Shown here one piece after another: positions 33,375 through 43,117 of a stretch of DNA of 64,000 nt (within the stretch, counting starts at the first letter, position 1; each line of letters opens with the position of its first letter). The stretch is from NCBI GenBank assembly GCA_964372125.1, contig CAYJPL010000001.1, positions 1 to 64,000 of the forward strand, read 5' to 3'. The notes below the pieces were generated by a model, which was not told the DNA's origin, did not search any database, and saw only the letters and a list, made by a program, of their open reading frames with translations. The stretch comes from Tannockella sp964372125. Lineage in GTDB: Bacteria; Bacillota_I; Bacilli_A; Erysipelotrichales; Coprobacillaceae. The position numbers and the translations under genes were made by a program.

Positions 33375-34652
33375 ATGAAAAATATTTTAAAATACACTAT
33401 ACCAACAATGTTATCATTGTTGCTTAGTGGTTTATATACAATTATAGATGGTCTATTCATTGGACAACACTCTGGCGATATCGGTCTTACTGCAATCAAC
33501 ATTGCATGGCCAATACCCGCTCTTTTTATTGCAACTGGACTTGGAATTGGAGTCGGTGGGAGTATTTTATATTCACAAAAAGTCGGTACCCAACAGTATC
33601 GTCAGGCATATTACACATTACTCATCACTTTTGGCTTATTGTTACTTGTAAGTATATTTTTTATGGTTATTTTTTATTTTACATTTCCACGTATTCTAAC
33701 ACTTTTACAAGCTAGTGGTGAAGTATATAATCAAGCATATCAATACTTACAGATTGTAATTCTTGGATGTTTTTTTCAAATATTTGCCCTAGGTACAATA
33801 CCACTGCTTAGAAATTTAAACTACCCTATTCATGCAATGGTTATTTCTATGGTTGGCGTGATTTCAAACTTATTATTAAACTATCAATTTATTATTGTAA
33901 ATGACCAAGGTATAGCAGGTGCTGCAATGGGAACATTACTTTCACAAGTACTTGTTTCGATATTGATAATTAGTCTACTATATTTACATCGCAGTAAGAT
34001 CACATCCTTAAAAGATAAAAGTCATGAACGGGCAAAAAAACACCTTTTAAGAGAAATATTTGTACGTGGAATTGTTCCTTTTGGTGTTTCCTTGACACCA
34101 TCATTAGTATTAATATTTACAAATATTATGTGTCTGCAACATGGATCTACGCAGGCTGTTGGTGCATACACGGTAATATCATACATAACATTTCCTGTAA
34201 CAAGTATGCTCCTTGGTATTGGGGATGGATTACAACCATTAATGAGTATTCAATATGGCCAAAATAATCAACAAGAATTACATAAAATAATTAAAATAGG
34301 ATATCGTATAGGTATCATATTATCTATAATATTAATGTTTGGTTTATTCTTTTCAACGGATACACTTTCTATGGTATTTGGTTTATCAGATATTGCTAGA
34401 GAATACTTTAGTCAAGGGTTCTTGATTTCATTACTAGCCTTCCCTTTTATCTTTTTATTCAAATTTAAAGCCTCAATTATGAACGCTACTGGTCAAAGTA
34501 TCCGTGCTTCAAAGTTAACATACGTTGAGGGTATTATTATTGCTCCGTTATTAATATTTGGTCTTGCTGCCTTATTTGCATTAACAGGAGTTTGGTTATC
34601 TTACTTATTTACAAGTATTATCATGTGTGTTATTGCATACACTATATTATAG
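33375..34652 (+). CDS. MATE-family efflux transporter (third copy)
   Basis: A 425-residue MATE transporter with about twelve spans, starting MKNILKYTIPTMLSLLLSGL and the family's 'TIIDGLFIGQHSGDIGLTAI' segment. The second half begins near residue 235 (GIVPFGVSLTPSLVLIFTN). The frame opens at 33330, but GAGGGA before the ATG at 33375 marks the real start. It is a little shorter than the other two copies. The asparaginase gene begins 17 bases after it, so they form an operon. The substrate is unknown. Confidence 0.86.
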   Translation: MKNILKYTIPTMLSLLLSGLYTIIDGLFIGQHSGDIGLTAINIAWPIPALFIATGLGIGVGGSILYSQKVGTQQYRQAYYTLLITFGLLLLVSIFFMVIFYFTFPRILTLLQASGEVYNQAYQYLQIVILGCFFQIFALGTIPLLRNLNYPIHAMVISMVGVISNLLLNYQFIIVNDQGIAGAAMGTLLSQVLVSILIISLLYLHRSKITSLKDKSHERAKKHLLREIFVRGIVPFGVSLTPSLVLIFTNIMCLQHGSTQAVGAYTVISYITFPVTSMLLGIGDGLQPLMSIQYGQNNQQELHKIIKIGYRIGIILSIILMFGLFFSTDTLSMVFGLSDIAREYFSQGFLISLLAFPFIFLFKFKASIMNATGQSIRASKLTYVEGIIIAPLLIFGLAALFALTGVWLSYLFTSIIMCVIAYTIL

Positions 34653-34668
34653 AAATGAAGGATATAAA

Positions 34669-35679
34669 ATGAAGAAAATTTTACTCATAACTACTGGTGG
34701 CACAATTGCCTGTAGCGAAACAAATGATGGATTGGTTCCAAGTAGTGATGGCCTTACACTGCTTGATTATATAAGTGATTTAAAAAATTGTTACGATATT
34801 TCCATTACAAACTTACTGACATTAGATAGTACAAACATTCATCCAGAAGAGTGGCAATTAATCGCAAAGGAAATTGACCACTGTAGCACCCTATACGATG
34901 CTATTATTTTAACTCATGGTACCGATACAATGGCTTATACTGCATCTGTTCTTGCATATATGCTTCAAGGAATAAAAATCCCAATAATAATAACAGGGTC
35001 TCAACTACCAATATCTCACCCGCTAACTGATGCAATATCGAATTTGCGTAGTGCATTTGAAATGGCAAATAGTAACACGTCTGGTGTGTATATTGCATTT
35101 GATCGTGATATTATTCTTGGATGTCGTAGTGTGAAAGTTACAACAAGTGGATTCAAAGCTTTTGAAAGTATTAACTCACTACCAGTTGCAACAATTGATG
35201 CAAGAGGTTTACATATTAACCATGAAAACTTACCAATAATAAACCAAGACTACAAACTTCGAGAAATGCTTGATTCTAACGTATTTTTATTAAAGCTAAT
35301 TCCGGGTATTAATCCACAAATATTAAATGCAATCACATCTCTAGGTTTTAGTGGGGTCGTTATTGAAGCATTTGGTTCTGGTGGAATATCTTTTGTAGGA
35401 CGAGATTTAGTTTCCATGCTAGATACATTAATTGATGCTGACATTCCCGTTGTTGTATGTAGTCAATGTTTATATGATCCTAGTGACCTTAGACATTATG
35501 AGGTCGGCAGAAAAGCACTTCAAAAAGGTGTTATATCGGCTTATGATATGACAACAGAAAGTGCCATAACAAAATTAATGTGGGGTTTAGGACAACTTAA
35601 ACCAGGACAAAAGCGAATTAAAGCAATGCAAGAATTATTTACACATAACTTAGTTGGTGAAATATCATCAATGCATTAA
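34669..35679 (+). CDS. ansA: L-asparaginase, type I (cytoplasmic)
   Basis: A 336-residue asparaginase/glutaminase-family enzyme that hydrolyses asparagine to aspartate and ammonia. The two active-site signatures are present: LLITTGGTIACSE with the nucleophilic Thr near residue 10, and AIILTHGTDTMAYTAS with the Thr-Asp pair near residue 85. 'ITGSQLPISHPLTDAISNL' follows. There is no signal peptide, so it is the cytoplasmic AnsA type. The start is at 34669 (GAAGGA before it), after the MATE stop. Confidence 0.92.
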   Translation: MKKILLITTGGTIACSETNDGLVPSSDGLTLLDYISDLKNCYDISITNLLTLDSTNIHPEEWQLIAKEIDHCSTLYDAIILTHGTDTMAYTASVLAYMLQGIKIPIIITGSQLPISHPLTDAISNLRSAFEMANSNTSGVYIAFDRDIILGCRSVKVTTSGFKAFESINSLPVATIDARGLHINHENLPIINQDYKLREMLDSNVFLLKLIPGINPQILNAITSLGFSGVVIEAFGSGGISFVGRDLVSMLDTLIDADIPVVVCSQCLYDPSDLRHYEVGRKALQKGVISAYDMTTESAITKLMWGLGQLKPGQKRIKAMQELFTHNLVGEISSMH

Positions 35680-35680
35680 A

Positions 35681-35717
35681 AAAACACAGGTCACTTTAAA
35701 TATGACTTGTGTTTTTA
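35681..35717. terminator. Bidirectional terminator
   Basis: AAAACACAGGTCA (35681-35693) pairs with TGACTTGTGTTTT (35703-35715) with one wobble. It lies between ansA and the converging aldo/keto reductase gene. Confidence 0.85.
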
Positions 35718-35721
35718 TTTA

Positions 35722-36852
35722 TTATTTTTTTAATGCTTGATGTGCCTCATTTAACATTTTTGGTATTTCTAATTTTTGTGGACACACACGGACACACTTA
35801 CCACAAGATACACATAATGTCGCATCTTTGTTTGACTGTGTTAGTGTCATATCATATAACCATTTTTGAGCAGGTGTTTTTGCAAATTCATTCCATAAAT
35901 GAAACACGCCTGGAATATCAACACCAAATGGACAAGGCATACAATATTCACAACCAGTACATTGTATATTTACAAACGATTCCCATACTTTTCTAGCATC
36001 ATCATATAACTCTACTTCTACATCTGTTAAAATATTTGATTTTGCTTCATTAAATATTGCTAAGCTTTCATCTAATTGTTCTATTGATGATGAACCAGAT
36101 AACACAACCGTAACTTCTGGTTGATTATATAACCACATAAATGCACGATGTGCATTTGTAAGCTCTTTATTCCACCCTTTAAATGCATCTTCAACTTCCT
36201 TAGGAACATCATTAGCTAGCATTCCACCATGCAATGACTCCATTGATACTACCGGAATTCCTTTACTAGACGCATAATGCAATCCTTTCATTCCTGCTTG
36301 ATTGTATTTATCATAATAGTTGTATTGAATCATTGCAAGATCCCAGTCAAAGTGATCAATTACAGTTATAAAATGATCGTAAGACCCATGTACTGAAACC
36401 GCAATATAACTAATTTTCCCTTTGTTTTTTAAATCAACCATAAAGTCTATTGCATCTAACTCTAATGCCTTTTTCCAATTTGCCTCATAAAGATTATGTA
36501 AAAAATAAATATCGATATGATCCACATCTAAGATTTCTAATTCTTCTTTATAATATTTTTCTAAATCTTCTTTACATGTTACTTTTGAAACTGGTAACTT
36601 TGTTGCAAGTAATACTTTTTGACGATACCCATCTTTTAATGCCATTCCTACAACTTTTTCACTACCAGGATAAATATAAGCCGTGTCAATATAATTAACA
36701 CCATTATCTATTGCGTGACGTATTAGCTTTATTGCTTCTACTTCATCAATAATTTCATTTCCATCCTTATCCTTAGTCTTTGGTAGTCTCATACATCCCA
36801 GTCCGAATCGAGAGACTTTTTTTCCATCATGTTTAAAGTCTACATATTGCAT
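35722..36852 (-). CDS. Aldo/keto reductase with C-terminal 4Fe-4S domain
   Basis: A 376-residue COG1453-type oxidoreductase. The N-terminal (beta/alpha)8 AKR domain (1-~285) has the catalytic Asp-Tyr pair in YIDTAYIYPGSE, the Lys in LLATKLP, and the His in 'FLHNLYEANW'. The C-terminal ~90 residues carry two 4Fe-4S motifs, CTGCEYCMPCP and CVSCGKCVRVCP. Such fusions link NAD(P)H or ferredoxin electrons to carbonyl reduction in anaerobes; physiological substrates are unknown. It is transcribed alone. Confidence 0.88.
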   Translation of the reverse strand: MQYVDFKHDGKKVSRFGLGCMRLPKTKDKDGNEIIDEVEAIKLIRHAIDNGVNYIDTAYIYPGSEKVVGMALKDGYRQKVLLATKLPVSKVTCKEDLEKYYKEELEILDVDHIDIYFLHNLYEANWKKALELDAIDFMVDLKNKGKISYIAVSVHGSYDHFITVIDHFDWDLAMIQYNYYDKYNQAGMKGLHYASSKGIPVVSMESLHGGMLANDVPKEVEDAFKGWNKELTNAHRAFMWLYNQPEVTVVLSGSSSIEQLDESLAIFNEAKSNILTDVEVELYDDARKVWESFVNIQCTGCEYCMPCPFGVDIPGVFHLWNEFAKTPAQKWLYDMTLTQSNKDATLCVSCGKCVRVCPQKLEIPKMLNEAHQALKK

Positions 36853-36914
36853 ACTTTATATCCTCCTATATCCTTATACTCCTATAATATTATAGCATAC
36901 TTTTATAGGATCAT

Positions 36915-36945
36915 AATAAAAAGAAGTAGTCTACTTCTTTTTACG
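36915..36945. terminator. Bidirectional terminator at the end of the VWA gene
   Basis: AAAAAGAAGTAG (36918-36929) and CTACTTCTTTTT (36931-36942) make a near-continuous palindrome with T-runs on both strands. It overlaps the gene's stop codon. Confidence 0.75.
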
Positions 36946-39339
36946 CAACATTATAATAGTTCCCCCAACAAGGCAACCTGCAGCAAGTATAATGTACATA
37001 CTAATTTTACTTACATCGCCAGTTTGTGGATGACTATCATCTTCAATCGCACCTTGTGGATCACTTGGCTCCACGGGTGGTACTTCTGGTTCTACCTCTG
37101 GCGCTACTGGTGGGTCGATAGGTGGCACCACTGGTGGTAGTTCTTCTTCAATAGCTAGATGTGTTAGCAAACTAGCATGCAAGTTTGGTATACCATCCGT
37201 AAACATTTCTAAATGATCTAAAATAGCAACAGATGCATTCATGGCTATCTCAACATTAGGTTTTGTTATTGTAAATGCATACGTGAATGTAATCGTTTCT
37301 CCTGGATCAATGAGTGGAATCACCCATGATAAATGCGTGCTGTCTTGCGTTGTAGCATTTTCATTTTGTACAAATAATGTATTTTCTGGAATTGGTTGAT
37401 ATACAATCACATTTTCCATTGCTAGATTACCAGTGTTAGTAATCGTAATATTGTGATTAATAAGCTCATGTGTTTCAACGTCATATGGATTTAATGAAGT
37501 ATTTTCAATCGTTAAACGTGATGCATTTGCAACAATATAAGGAGTTGTTGTCGTATCCTCTATCTTGGCAATCGCACCTGTATTGTCGATAAAATCTACA
37601 GATGCACTCGTATCAGTTACATGTTCCACGCTTTCACCTTCTAAAATTTTATCAATATCTTCTTCACTAATTTTAACTTCTTGATAATAAGATAAACGCA
37701 CATTTGTAATCCCTACTCTATGCATATCCCATGTGACAACTCCATTTTCAAATGTGATTCCAATTTCATTTGCTTCTTCGATTGTTGTATACTCACGTGT
37801 TTCACGTGATGTTATATCACCATCAATATAGTCAAATGTGACACTAATTGGATGAGTATCATCAATAGTAAACTCCATTCCTGTGGCCATAGTGCTCGAT
37901 AGATTTGTAGTAGAAGTTAATACTTCCTCTAAGGTTCTTGCTATTTCTTGAAAATCCTCTAATGATTTTCCATTGAAAGCTTGTGGGGACCCATCAGAAG
38001 ATTCAGTAGATGCAACATCTGCAAAATCATTCATAACAGTATCCGACAATCCAATACCGACAAAGAATGCGATTGCACTATGGTCAGTTTGTAACTTATC
38101 CACAATGGCATTAATTCCACCTTCGGTAGTCACCCCACGTGTTGGGTCACCATCAGTAACCATAATAACTACATCTTGCCCCTCGCGTGCGATGCTAAAT
38201 TGATTTGATGCAAAACTATATGCTGATGACCAGTTGGTCCAGCCATAGCCATCTGTTTCCATAAAAACTTTCTCATCAAATACATCAGTCGATAAATCTT
38301 GACTTTCACGTACACTTGCTGCAAACTTAGCAAACCCAACTTCATTTTCAGAATTATCAACGCGCAAAGTGTTAGATAGTTCGTAAAATAAAACTTTTGA
38401 TACCATCATTCGATCATAACATAATGAATGTTCATTCAGATAATTAAAATAGGCTTCTGAACCAACTATCTTCCAATCAGGGGTTGTTGGACCAGCAGGT
38501 GTTAATATAGTGCCATCTGTGTCTTCTACCGCTGGTGCATTATACCATTCATATGGCGATAAGTATAACTCTGTTTTTCCATAAACTTCTAATGGACCAA
38601 GTTCTATTCTACTAAAAACAGCACTTTCTTCATCTGTTTGTATAAACGAATTTGACTGGTTTGCTTCAAAAAATAATGAATCAATTATTGCACCATCTAC
38701 AACATCAAAATGATTTAACTCAGGTGCATATGAATTTTTATAGGTTGAAACGACTGAAACTTGAGATGCATTTGTGGCAAGATTTGCATCAATCGCTGCA
38801 TTTTGAATATGTTCTAATACATCTGCACTTTGATTATTCCATGAGCTTGTGAGACCAGATTTTTGTGTGTTTAAATAGTAGTTATAATTTTTTCCACTAA
38901 TACGTATATGTATACGGTAGTAATGATTTTCATTGAGACAAGGCGTTGCATTATGTGAATATGATTTTAAAGAACTTGCCATATTCATAGATCCAGACTG
39001 ATCCATTAAAAACATAACATTAGCCGGAGCTGGGATAGTGTAGCCTGCAAAATCAACGTCAACCCGCATAATATTATTTTGTTTATCAGCATCATTTTCA
39101 AAGTATATTTGTTTTGAAAGTGCGCCAGTTTTCGTAGTTGATAATTCTTTTGATAAATCTCCCATACTTATATCATAATCTTTAAAAGCAATAGTCTCAT
39201 CAATCATTATATCCATGTTTTTAGCAAGGATATAATCATTATGCATTGTATATTGTGTATTGATTATTGCATAGATTGGCGTCATTATTGAAGTAACGAC
39301 CAAACAAATTAGCAGAGTTGCAATAATTATTTTTTTCAT
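36931..39339 (-). CDS. Cell-wall-anchored surface protein with VWA domain
   Basis: An 802-residue surface protein. Residues 1-25 are a signal peptide (IIIATLLICLVVTSIMTPIY). A von Willebrand A domain spans ~105-460 with the MIDAS motif DQSGSM (D113) and 'VIMVTDGDPTRG'. A DUF11-like beta domain lies near 620-710 (HNITITNTGNLAMENVIVYQ). A Pro/Glu-rich wall-spanning stretch covers ~725-765. The C-terminus is a sortase signal, HPQTGD (770-775), then a membrane span and RKKK. The sorting motif has His where LPxTG has Leu, so a dedicated or relaxed sortase is needed; none is in the window. It is likely an adhesin or pilus-tip-like protein. A large insert (roughly 135-330) separates the MIDAS loop from the rest of the VWA fold. 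Confidence 0.85.
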   Translation of the reverse strand: MKKIIIATLLICLVVTSIMTPIYAIINTQYTMHNDYILAKNMDIMIDETIAFKDYDISMGDLSKELSTTKTGALSKQIYFENDADKQNNIMRVDVDFAGYTIPAPANVMFLMDQSGSMNMASSLKSYSHNATPCLNENHYYRIHIRISGKNYNYYLNTQKSGLTSSWNNQSADVLEHIQNAAIDANLATNASQVSVVSTYKNSYAPELNHFDVVDGAIIDSLFFEANQSNSFIQTDEESAVFSRIELGPLEVYGKTELYLSPYEWYNAPAVEDTDGTILTPAGPTTPDWKIVGSEAYFNYLNEHSLCYDRMMVSKVLFYELSNTLRVDNSENEVGFAKFAASVRESQDLSTDVFDEKVFMETDGYGWTNWSSAYSFASNQFSIAREGQDVVIMVTDGDPTRGVTTEGGINAIVDKLQTDHSAIAFFVGIGLSDTVMNDFADVASTESSDGSPQAFNGKSLEDFQEIARTLEEVLTSTTNLSSTMATGMEFTIDDTHPISVTFDYIDGDITSRETREYTTIEEANEIGITFENGVVTWDMHRVGITNVRLSYYQEVKISEEDIDKILEGESVEHVTDTSASVDFIDNTGAIAKIEDTTTTPYIVANASRLTIENTSLNPYDVETHELINHNITITNTGNLAMENVIVYQPIPENTLFVQNENATTQDSTHLSWVIPLIDPGETITFTYAFTITKPNVEIAMNASVAILDHLEMFTDGIPNLHASLLTHLAIEEELPPVVPPIDPPVAPEVEPEVPPVEPSDPQGAIEDDSHPQTGDVSKISMYIILAAGCLVGGTIIMLRKKK

Positions 39340-39493
39340 TTCATTCTCCTTATAGATAATATAGATTACTTTATATCTAGTATAATATTATAACTTACCC
39401 TTCTTAAATTAACAATCATATAGTAAGTACAAAATATCAAAGCATATTGTATGCGTTTTATTACTTTTAAAAGCATATACAAAAAGCTTTACA

Positions 39494-39523
39494 GCAAAAA
39501 AACACACTACTTTACGTGTGTTT
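39494..39523 (-). terminator. Terminator of the small-membrane-protein operon
   Basis: AAACACAC (39500-39507) and GTGTGTTT (39516-39523) form the stem; on the minus strand it runs into T's. It overlaps the stop codon of the gene that ends at 39522. Confidence 0.8.
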
Positions 39524-39779
39524 AATAATTTTTTTCATCCATATTTTTATTTATAGTATCAAAGATGGTATGTACTTGTTGTACTGGGGAAGCTAATGCG
39601 TCTAACAGTTCTCCTGCTTGGTCTAGTTGACCATTAACCTTATTTATATTCCCTTGTATCTTTGTTATCTTTTTTTGACGTAGCTTTTGCTTACTGTGTC
39701 CATATAATAAAATTATAAACGAAATGAGTATTGTTGCGAGTATTCCAAAAATCAATAAGAACCAATACATTTCTTCCAT
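39522..39779 (-). CDS. Small single-span membrane protein with coiled coil, unknown
   Basis: An 85-residue protein. Residues 5-26 are one membrane span (YWFLLIFGILATILISFIIL). A basic stretch follows (KQKLRQKK), then an amphipathic helix with coiled-coil character to the end. I recognise no family. It is the last gene of an operon with an ABC exporter and a HAD phosphatase, 14 bases after the latter. Confidence 0.6.
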   Translation of the reverse strand: MEEMYWFLLIFGILATILISFIILLYGHSKQKLRQKKITKIQGNINKVNGQLDQAGELLDALASPVQQVHTIFDTINKNMDEKNY

Positions 39780-39793
39780 ACATTACCTTCTTT

Positions 39794-40555
39794 CTAGTCT
39801 ATCCAACCAAAATGTTTACAAGCATATTCAATCCCATCATCATCATTTCGTTTTGTAACAAATGTTGCAAGTTGTTTTAATTCATCAATTGCATTACCCA
39901 TAGCAATTGAAACTGGTGCTTGTCTTACCATTGAAATATCATTTTTTCCATCGCCAAATACAACAATATCTTCTATATTTCCATTTACTTCTTTTACAAA
40001 CTCAACAATGCCTGAGTATTTATCTAAAGGTTCAACTACGATGTTGCTTGCAAAGTAGCGAATAAATCCTAATTTATGAATTGATGGCAATTCACATTCT
40101 TGATCAACTGTTATATTAATAAAAATTTTAAAAATCTCTTTAACATTTTTGAATGAGTCAATATATTCACATTTAAATCTTCCTATATCGTTATATGGCT
40201 TATCTCCAGTATAATATAATATTTCACTGTCGTCCAAACTTACACCAAAAGAATAACCTTTTTGTAGACATTCGTTGATTACATTCATAGATAATTGATA
40301 GTCCATTGGTTTAATCCACTTTACTTCGCCATTAATAACTACACCGTTTCCACCATCACAAACCATATTATTAAATCCATGACTCGATGCAAAATCCCAT
40401 GCATGATTTCTTGCACGACCTGTCGCAATAGCAACGTAGTGACCATTACTTCTTAATTTTCCAAGTGTTTTGATAGTTGATGGTAATACATTTCCTCCAG
40501 GATTTTCATCAGTTAATGTACCATCAATATCAAAAAATATATATTTCTTTTCCAT
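39794..40555 (-). CDS. Cof-type HAD-superfamily phosphatase
   Basis: A 253-residue HAD hydrolase of the Cof/YidA (C2B cap) class. Motif I is FFDIDGTLTDE (nucleophile D near 9). Motif II is AIATGR. The Lys of motif III is near 178 (EPLDKYSGI). Motif IV is VVFGDGKNDISM. The enzymes dephosphorylate sugar phosphates, FMN or phospho-antimetabolites; which one cannot be told. It lies 13 bases after the ABC exporter gene. Confidence 0.88.
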   Translation of the reverse strand: MEKKYIFFDIDGTLTDENPGGNVLPSTIKTLGKLRSNGHYVAIATGRARNHAWDFASSHGFNNMVCDGGNGVVINGEVKWIKPMDYQLSMNVINECLQKGYSFGVSLDDSEILYYTGDKPYNDIGRFKCEYIDSFKNVKEIFKIFINITVDQECELPSIHKLGFIRYFASNIVVEPLDKYSGIVEFVKEVNGNIEDIVVFGDGKNDISMVRQAPVSIAMGNAIDELKQLATFVTKRNDDDGIEYACKHFGWID

Positions 40556-40568
40556 TTATATTATTCCT

Positions 40569-42302
40569 TTATTGATTAAATTGCATATTATAGAATGCAG
40601 CATACTGACCATTATGTGTAATCAATTGATCATGTGTACCGATTTCCCCGATACCATCTTTTGTAAGCACACAAATAGATTCAGCATTTTTTATTGTTGA
40701 TAGCCTATGGGCTATCACTAATGTTGTACGATTTTTCGCTAATTTCTCTAGTGATTCTTGTACAATTCTTTCACTTTCATTATCAAGGGCACTTGTTGCT
40801 TCATCAAAAATCAAAATTGGTGGATTCTTTAAGAATACACGTGCAATTGATAGTCTTTGTTTTTGCCCCCCAGAAAGTTTTACCCCTCGCTGTCCACAAT
40901 CTGTGTGGTATCCATTTGGAAGTGACATAATAAATTCGTGAGCATTTGCCTTTTTTGCAGCTTCAATTACTTCTGCATCACTTGCTTGATAATCTCCAAA
41001 TCGAATATTATCCATCACTGTTCCTGCAAATAAGTATACATCTTGTTGTACAATACCTATATTTTTTCTTAAAGACGAAAGTGTCACATCCTTTATATCT
41101 TTTCCATCAATTAGTATACTCCCACTTACTGCTTCATAAAATCTAGGTAATAAAGAACAAATTGTTGTTTTTCCAACACCAGATGCACCTACAAAAGCAA
41201 GGTAGTGCCCTGCATCCACTTTAAGATTTATATTTTCAAATATAAATGGTGTTTGTTCATTATAACGAAATGAAACATCATTGAATTCTATTTTACCTTT
41301 TACATCACATAATTCCACTGCGTCTTTTTTATCTTGTATTTCTGGTTGTATTTCCATAATATCCATAAAACGGTCGAATCCGGTAATTCCTTCTTGAAAT
41401 TGTTCTGTAAAATTAATCAGTTTCTTTATAGGATCTACTAAATTAGTAATATATAACATAAATGCAATTAAATCTGCTGTATTAATTGATCCATTTGATA
41501 TTGCGATTGAGCCAAAGAAAACAACAGCCAATGAAATTAAACTTATAAATGCACCTAGCCCTGAATGATATCTTCCCATATAAAAATAGCTATTTTTCTT
41601 ACTATCTAAATAAGCATGGTTAGATACACTAAATTTATCTATTTCATTATCTTCATTCACAAAGCTTTTTACAACTCGTATACCTGATAAATTATCTTCT
41701 ATACTTGCATTAATATCCCCTATTCGCTCTTTATTTCTTCGAAATGCTTTCTTCATTTTTCGATTATAATAATAAGCAAATCCAACCATTATTGGTATAA
41801 ATGAAAATACAATTAATGTTAATTGTACGTCAATTGCGAGCAATATTACAAAAGCACCTACAAATTTTACAATACCAATTACAATATCTTCTGGTCCGTG
41901 ATGATATAGTTCAGTGAGTGAAAACAAATCACTTGTCATCCTGGCCATTAGTTGCCCTGTTTTTTGTTCATCATAAAATCTATATGATAATTTTTGTAAG
42001 TGACAAAATAATTCCTTACGTAAATCTTTTTCCATATAAGCACCCATAACGTGTCCCTTATATGCTATAAAATAATTACATAGCCCCTCTATTGCAATAC
42101 ACCCTAGCATAATTGCACCTAATGTATAAATCGTTGAAATATCAAAATGATCTCCAACTAAGACTGTTCCTGTTATATATCGAATTATTAAAGGAAAAAT
42201 TAAAGTTATACTAGCTGCCACTAATGCACAAAACATATCTGCAAAAAATAATGGAAGATATGGTTTGTAATAAGACAAAAACTTTTTCATTCTACTAGAC
42301 AT
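40569..42302 (-). CDS. ABC exporter, homodimeric type
   Basis: A 577-residue half-transporter with six spans (residues ~15-300) and an NBD. The NBD has Walker A GASGVGKTT, signature LSGGQKQR, Walker B ILIFDEATSALD and IAHRLSTI, all canonical, so it probably works as a homodimer, unlike the two heterodimer pairs at 24-32 kb. The frame is open to 42410, but AGAGGTG before the ATG at 42302 and the family-like N-terminus (SSRMKKFLSYYKPYLPLFF) decide the start. The HAD phosphatase and the small membrane protein follow in the same operon. The substrate is unknown. Confidence 0.9.
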   Translation of the reverse strand: MSSRMKKFLSYYKPYLPLFFADMFCALVAASITLIFPLIIRYITGTVLVGDHFDISTIYTLGAIMLGCIAIEGLCNYFIAYKGHVMGAYMEKDLRKELFCHLQKLSYRFYDEQKTGQLMARMTSDLFSLTELYHHGPEDIVIGIVKFVGAFVILLAIDVQLTLIVFSFIPIMVGFAYYYNRKMKKAFRRNKERIGDINASIEDNLSGIRVVKSFVNEDNEIDKFSVSNHAYLDSKKNSYFYMGRYHSGLGAFISLISLAVVFFGSIAISNGSINTADLIAFMLYITNLVDPIKKLINFTEQFQEGITGFDRFMDIMEIQPEIQDKKDAVELCDVKGKIEFNDVSFRYNEQTPFIFENINLKVDAGHYLAFVGASGVGKTTICSLLPRFYEAVSGSILIDGKDIKDVTLSSLRKNIGIVQQDVYLFAGTVMDNIRFGDYQASDAEVIEAAKKANAHEFIMSLPNGYHTDCGQRGVKLSGGQKQRLSIARVFLKNPPILIFDEATSALDNESERIVQESLEKLAKNRTTLVIAHRLSTIKNAESICVLTKDGIGEIGTHDQLITHNGQYAAFYNMQFNQ

Positions 42303-42366
42303 AATACACCTCTTTTCTAATGAACATTGTACACTATTTTTTATACAATGCCTAGAAAATTGCACA

Positions 42367-42392
42367 AATAGAAAAAGCACCGAAGTGCTTTT
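42367..42392 (-). terminator. Terminator of the LUD-domain gene
   Basis: AAAAGCAC (42373-42380) and GTGCTTTT (42385-42392) with a CGAA loop (TTCG on the minus strand), followed by T's on the minus strand. Confidence 0.85.
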
Positions 42393-43026
42393 AGAATCCT
42401 GCATTTTCATTTACCATAATCACATGTATTCTATCGTCATATTTACTATATCTAGTTGTCACAAATTGACAACAAATTGTATCATGAGATAAACAATCAT
42501 GGCACTGTCCTGTCGTTTTGCAAGGTGTTTGAATATCAAAACGCTGTGTATTAATTGGTGCTGCTATGGTTCTTGCTCTTGACATAGCGTCCTCAATAGT
42601 AGAAACTACTTTATTCATAGATACTACCATAATTACTTTATCTGGCCCAAAACAAATTGCCGCCACACGATTGCTTTTTGCATCAATATTTACAAGCACA
42701 CCATCTTCTGTAATCGCATTACTACTGCATAGATAATAATCTGCAAAGAAACTTTGTCTTTCAATTTCTAAAATTTCTGTAGCACCAGCATTTGTTTTTC
42801 TTTCAAGCAAACGATAATTCCCTATCCTTAGGTCATCTTTTATCCCACATTGTTCAATTGTCATTGATCCACCACTTGCTATCATTGACCCTTCTTTAAT
42901 CATGGTTATCATTAACTCTTTAGCTTCTTGTAATGTTTGTACATAATATCCAGTCATATTTCTTTTTTCTAGTCCAGTAATCACTCTTTTAGCTAATAAA
43001 TCATTTCTTTTATTAATATGTTCCAT
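42391..43026 (-). CDS. LUD-domain (LutC/YkgG-like) protein
   Basis: A 211-residue stand-alone LUD protein. Family features are the glycine-rich SMIASGGSMTIEQCGI, 'LLCSSNAITEDG'-like 'YLCSSNAITEDGVLVNID', and FGPDKVIMVVSMNKVV. LUD domains occur in lactate-oxidation complexes (LutABC), but no lutA or lutB is present; this short form belongs to the lone anaerobe branch. The C-terminal third has four cysteines (C172, C178, C181 and a CC pair near 188) that could bind a metal or cluster. The function is unknown. Confidence 0.78.
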   Translation of the reverse strand: MEHINKRNDLLAKRVITGLEKRNMTGYYVQTLQEAKELMITMIKEGSMIASGGSMTIEQCGIKDDLRIGNYRLLERKTNAGATEILEIERQSFFADYYLCSSNAITEDGVLVNIDAKSNRVAAICFGPDKVIMVVSMNKVVSTIEDAMSRARTIAAPINTQRFDIQTPCKTTGQCHDCLSHDTICCQFVTTRYSKYDDRIHVIMVNENAGF

Positions 43027-43117
43027 AATATTCTCCTTACATACTTAGTATACAATATTTATTTAAATAATGTTGAAATAATATGATATAATTACAATAT
43101 TATATAGGAGGGTTTAT

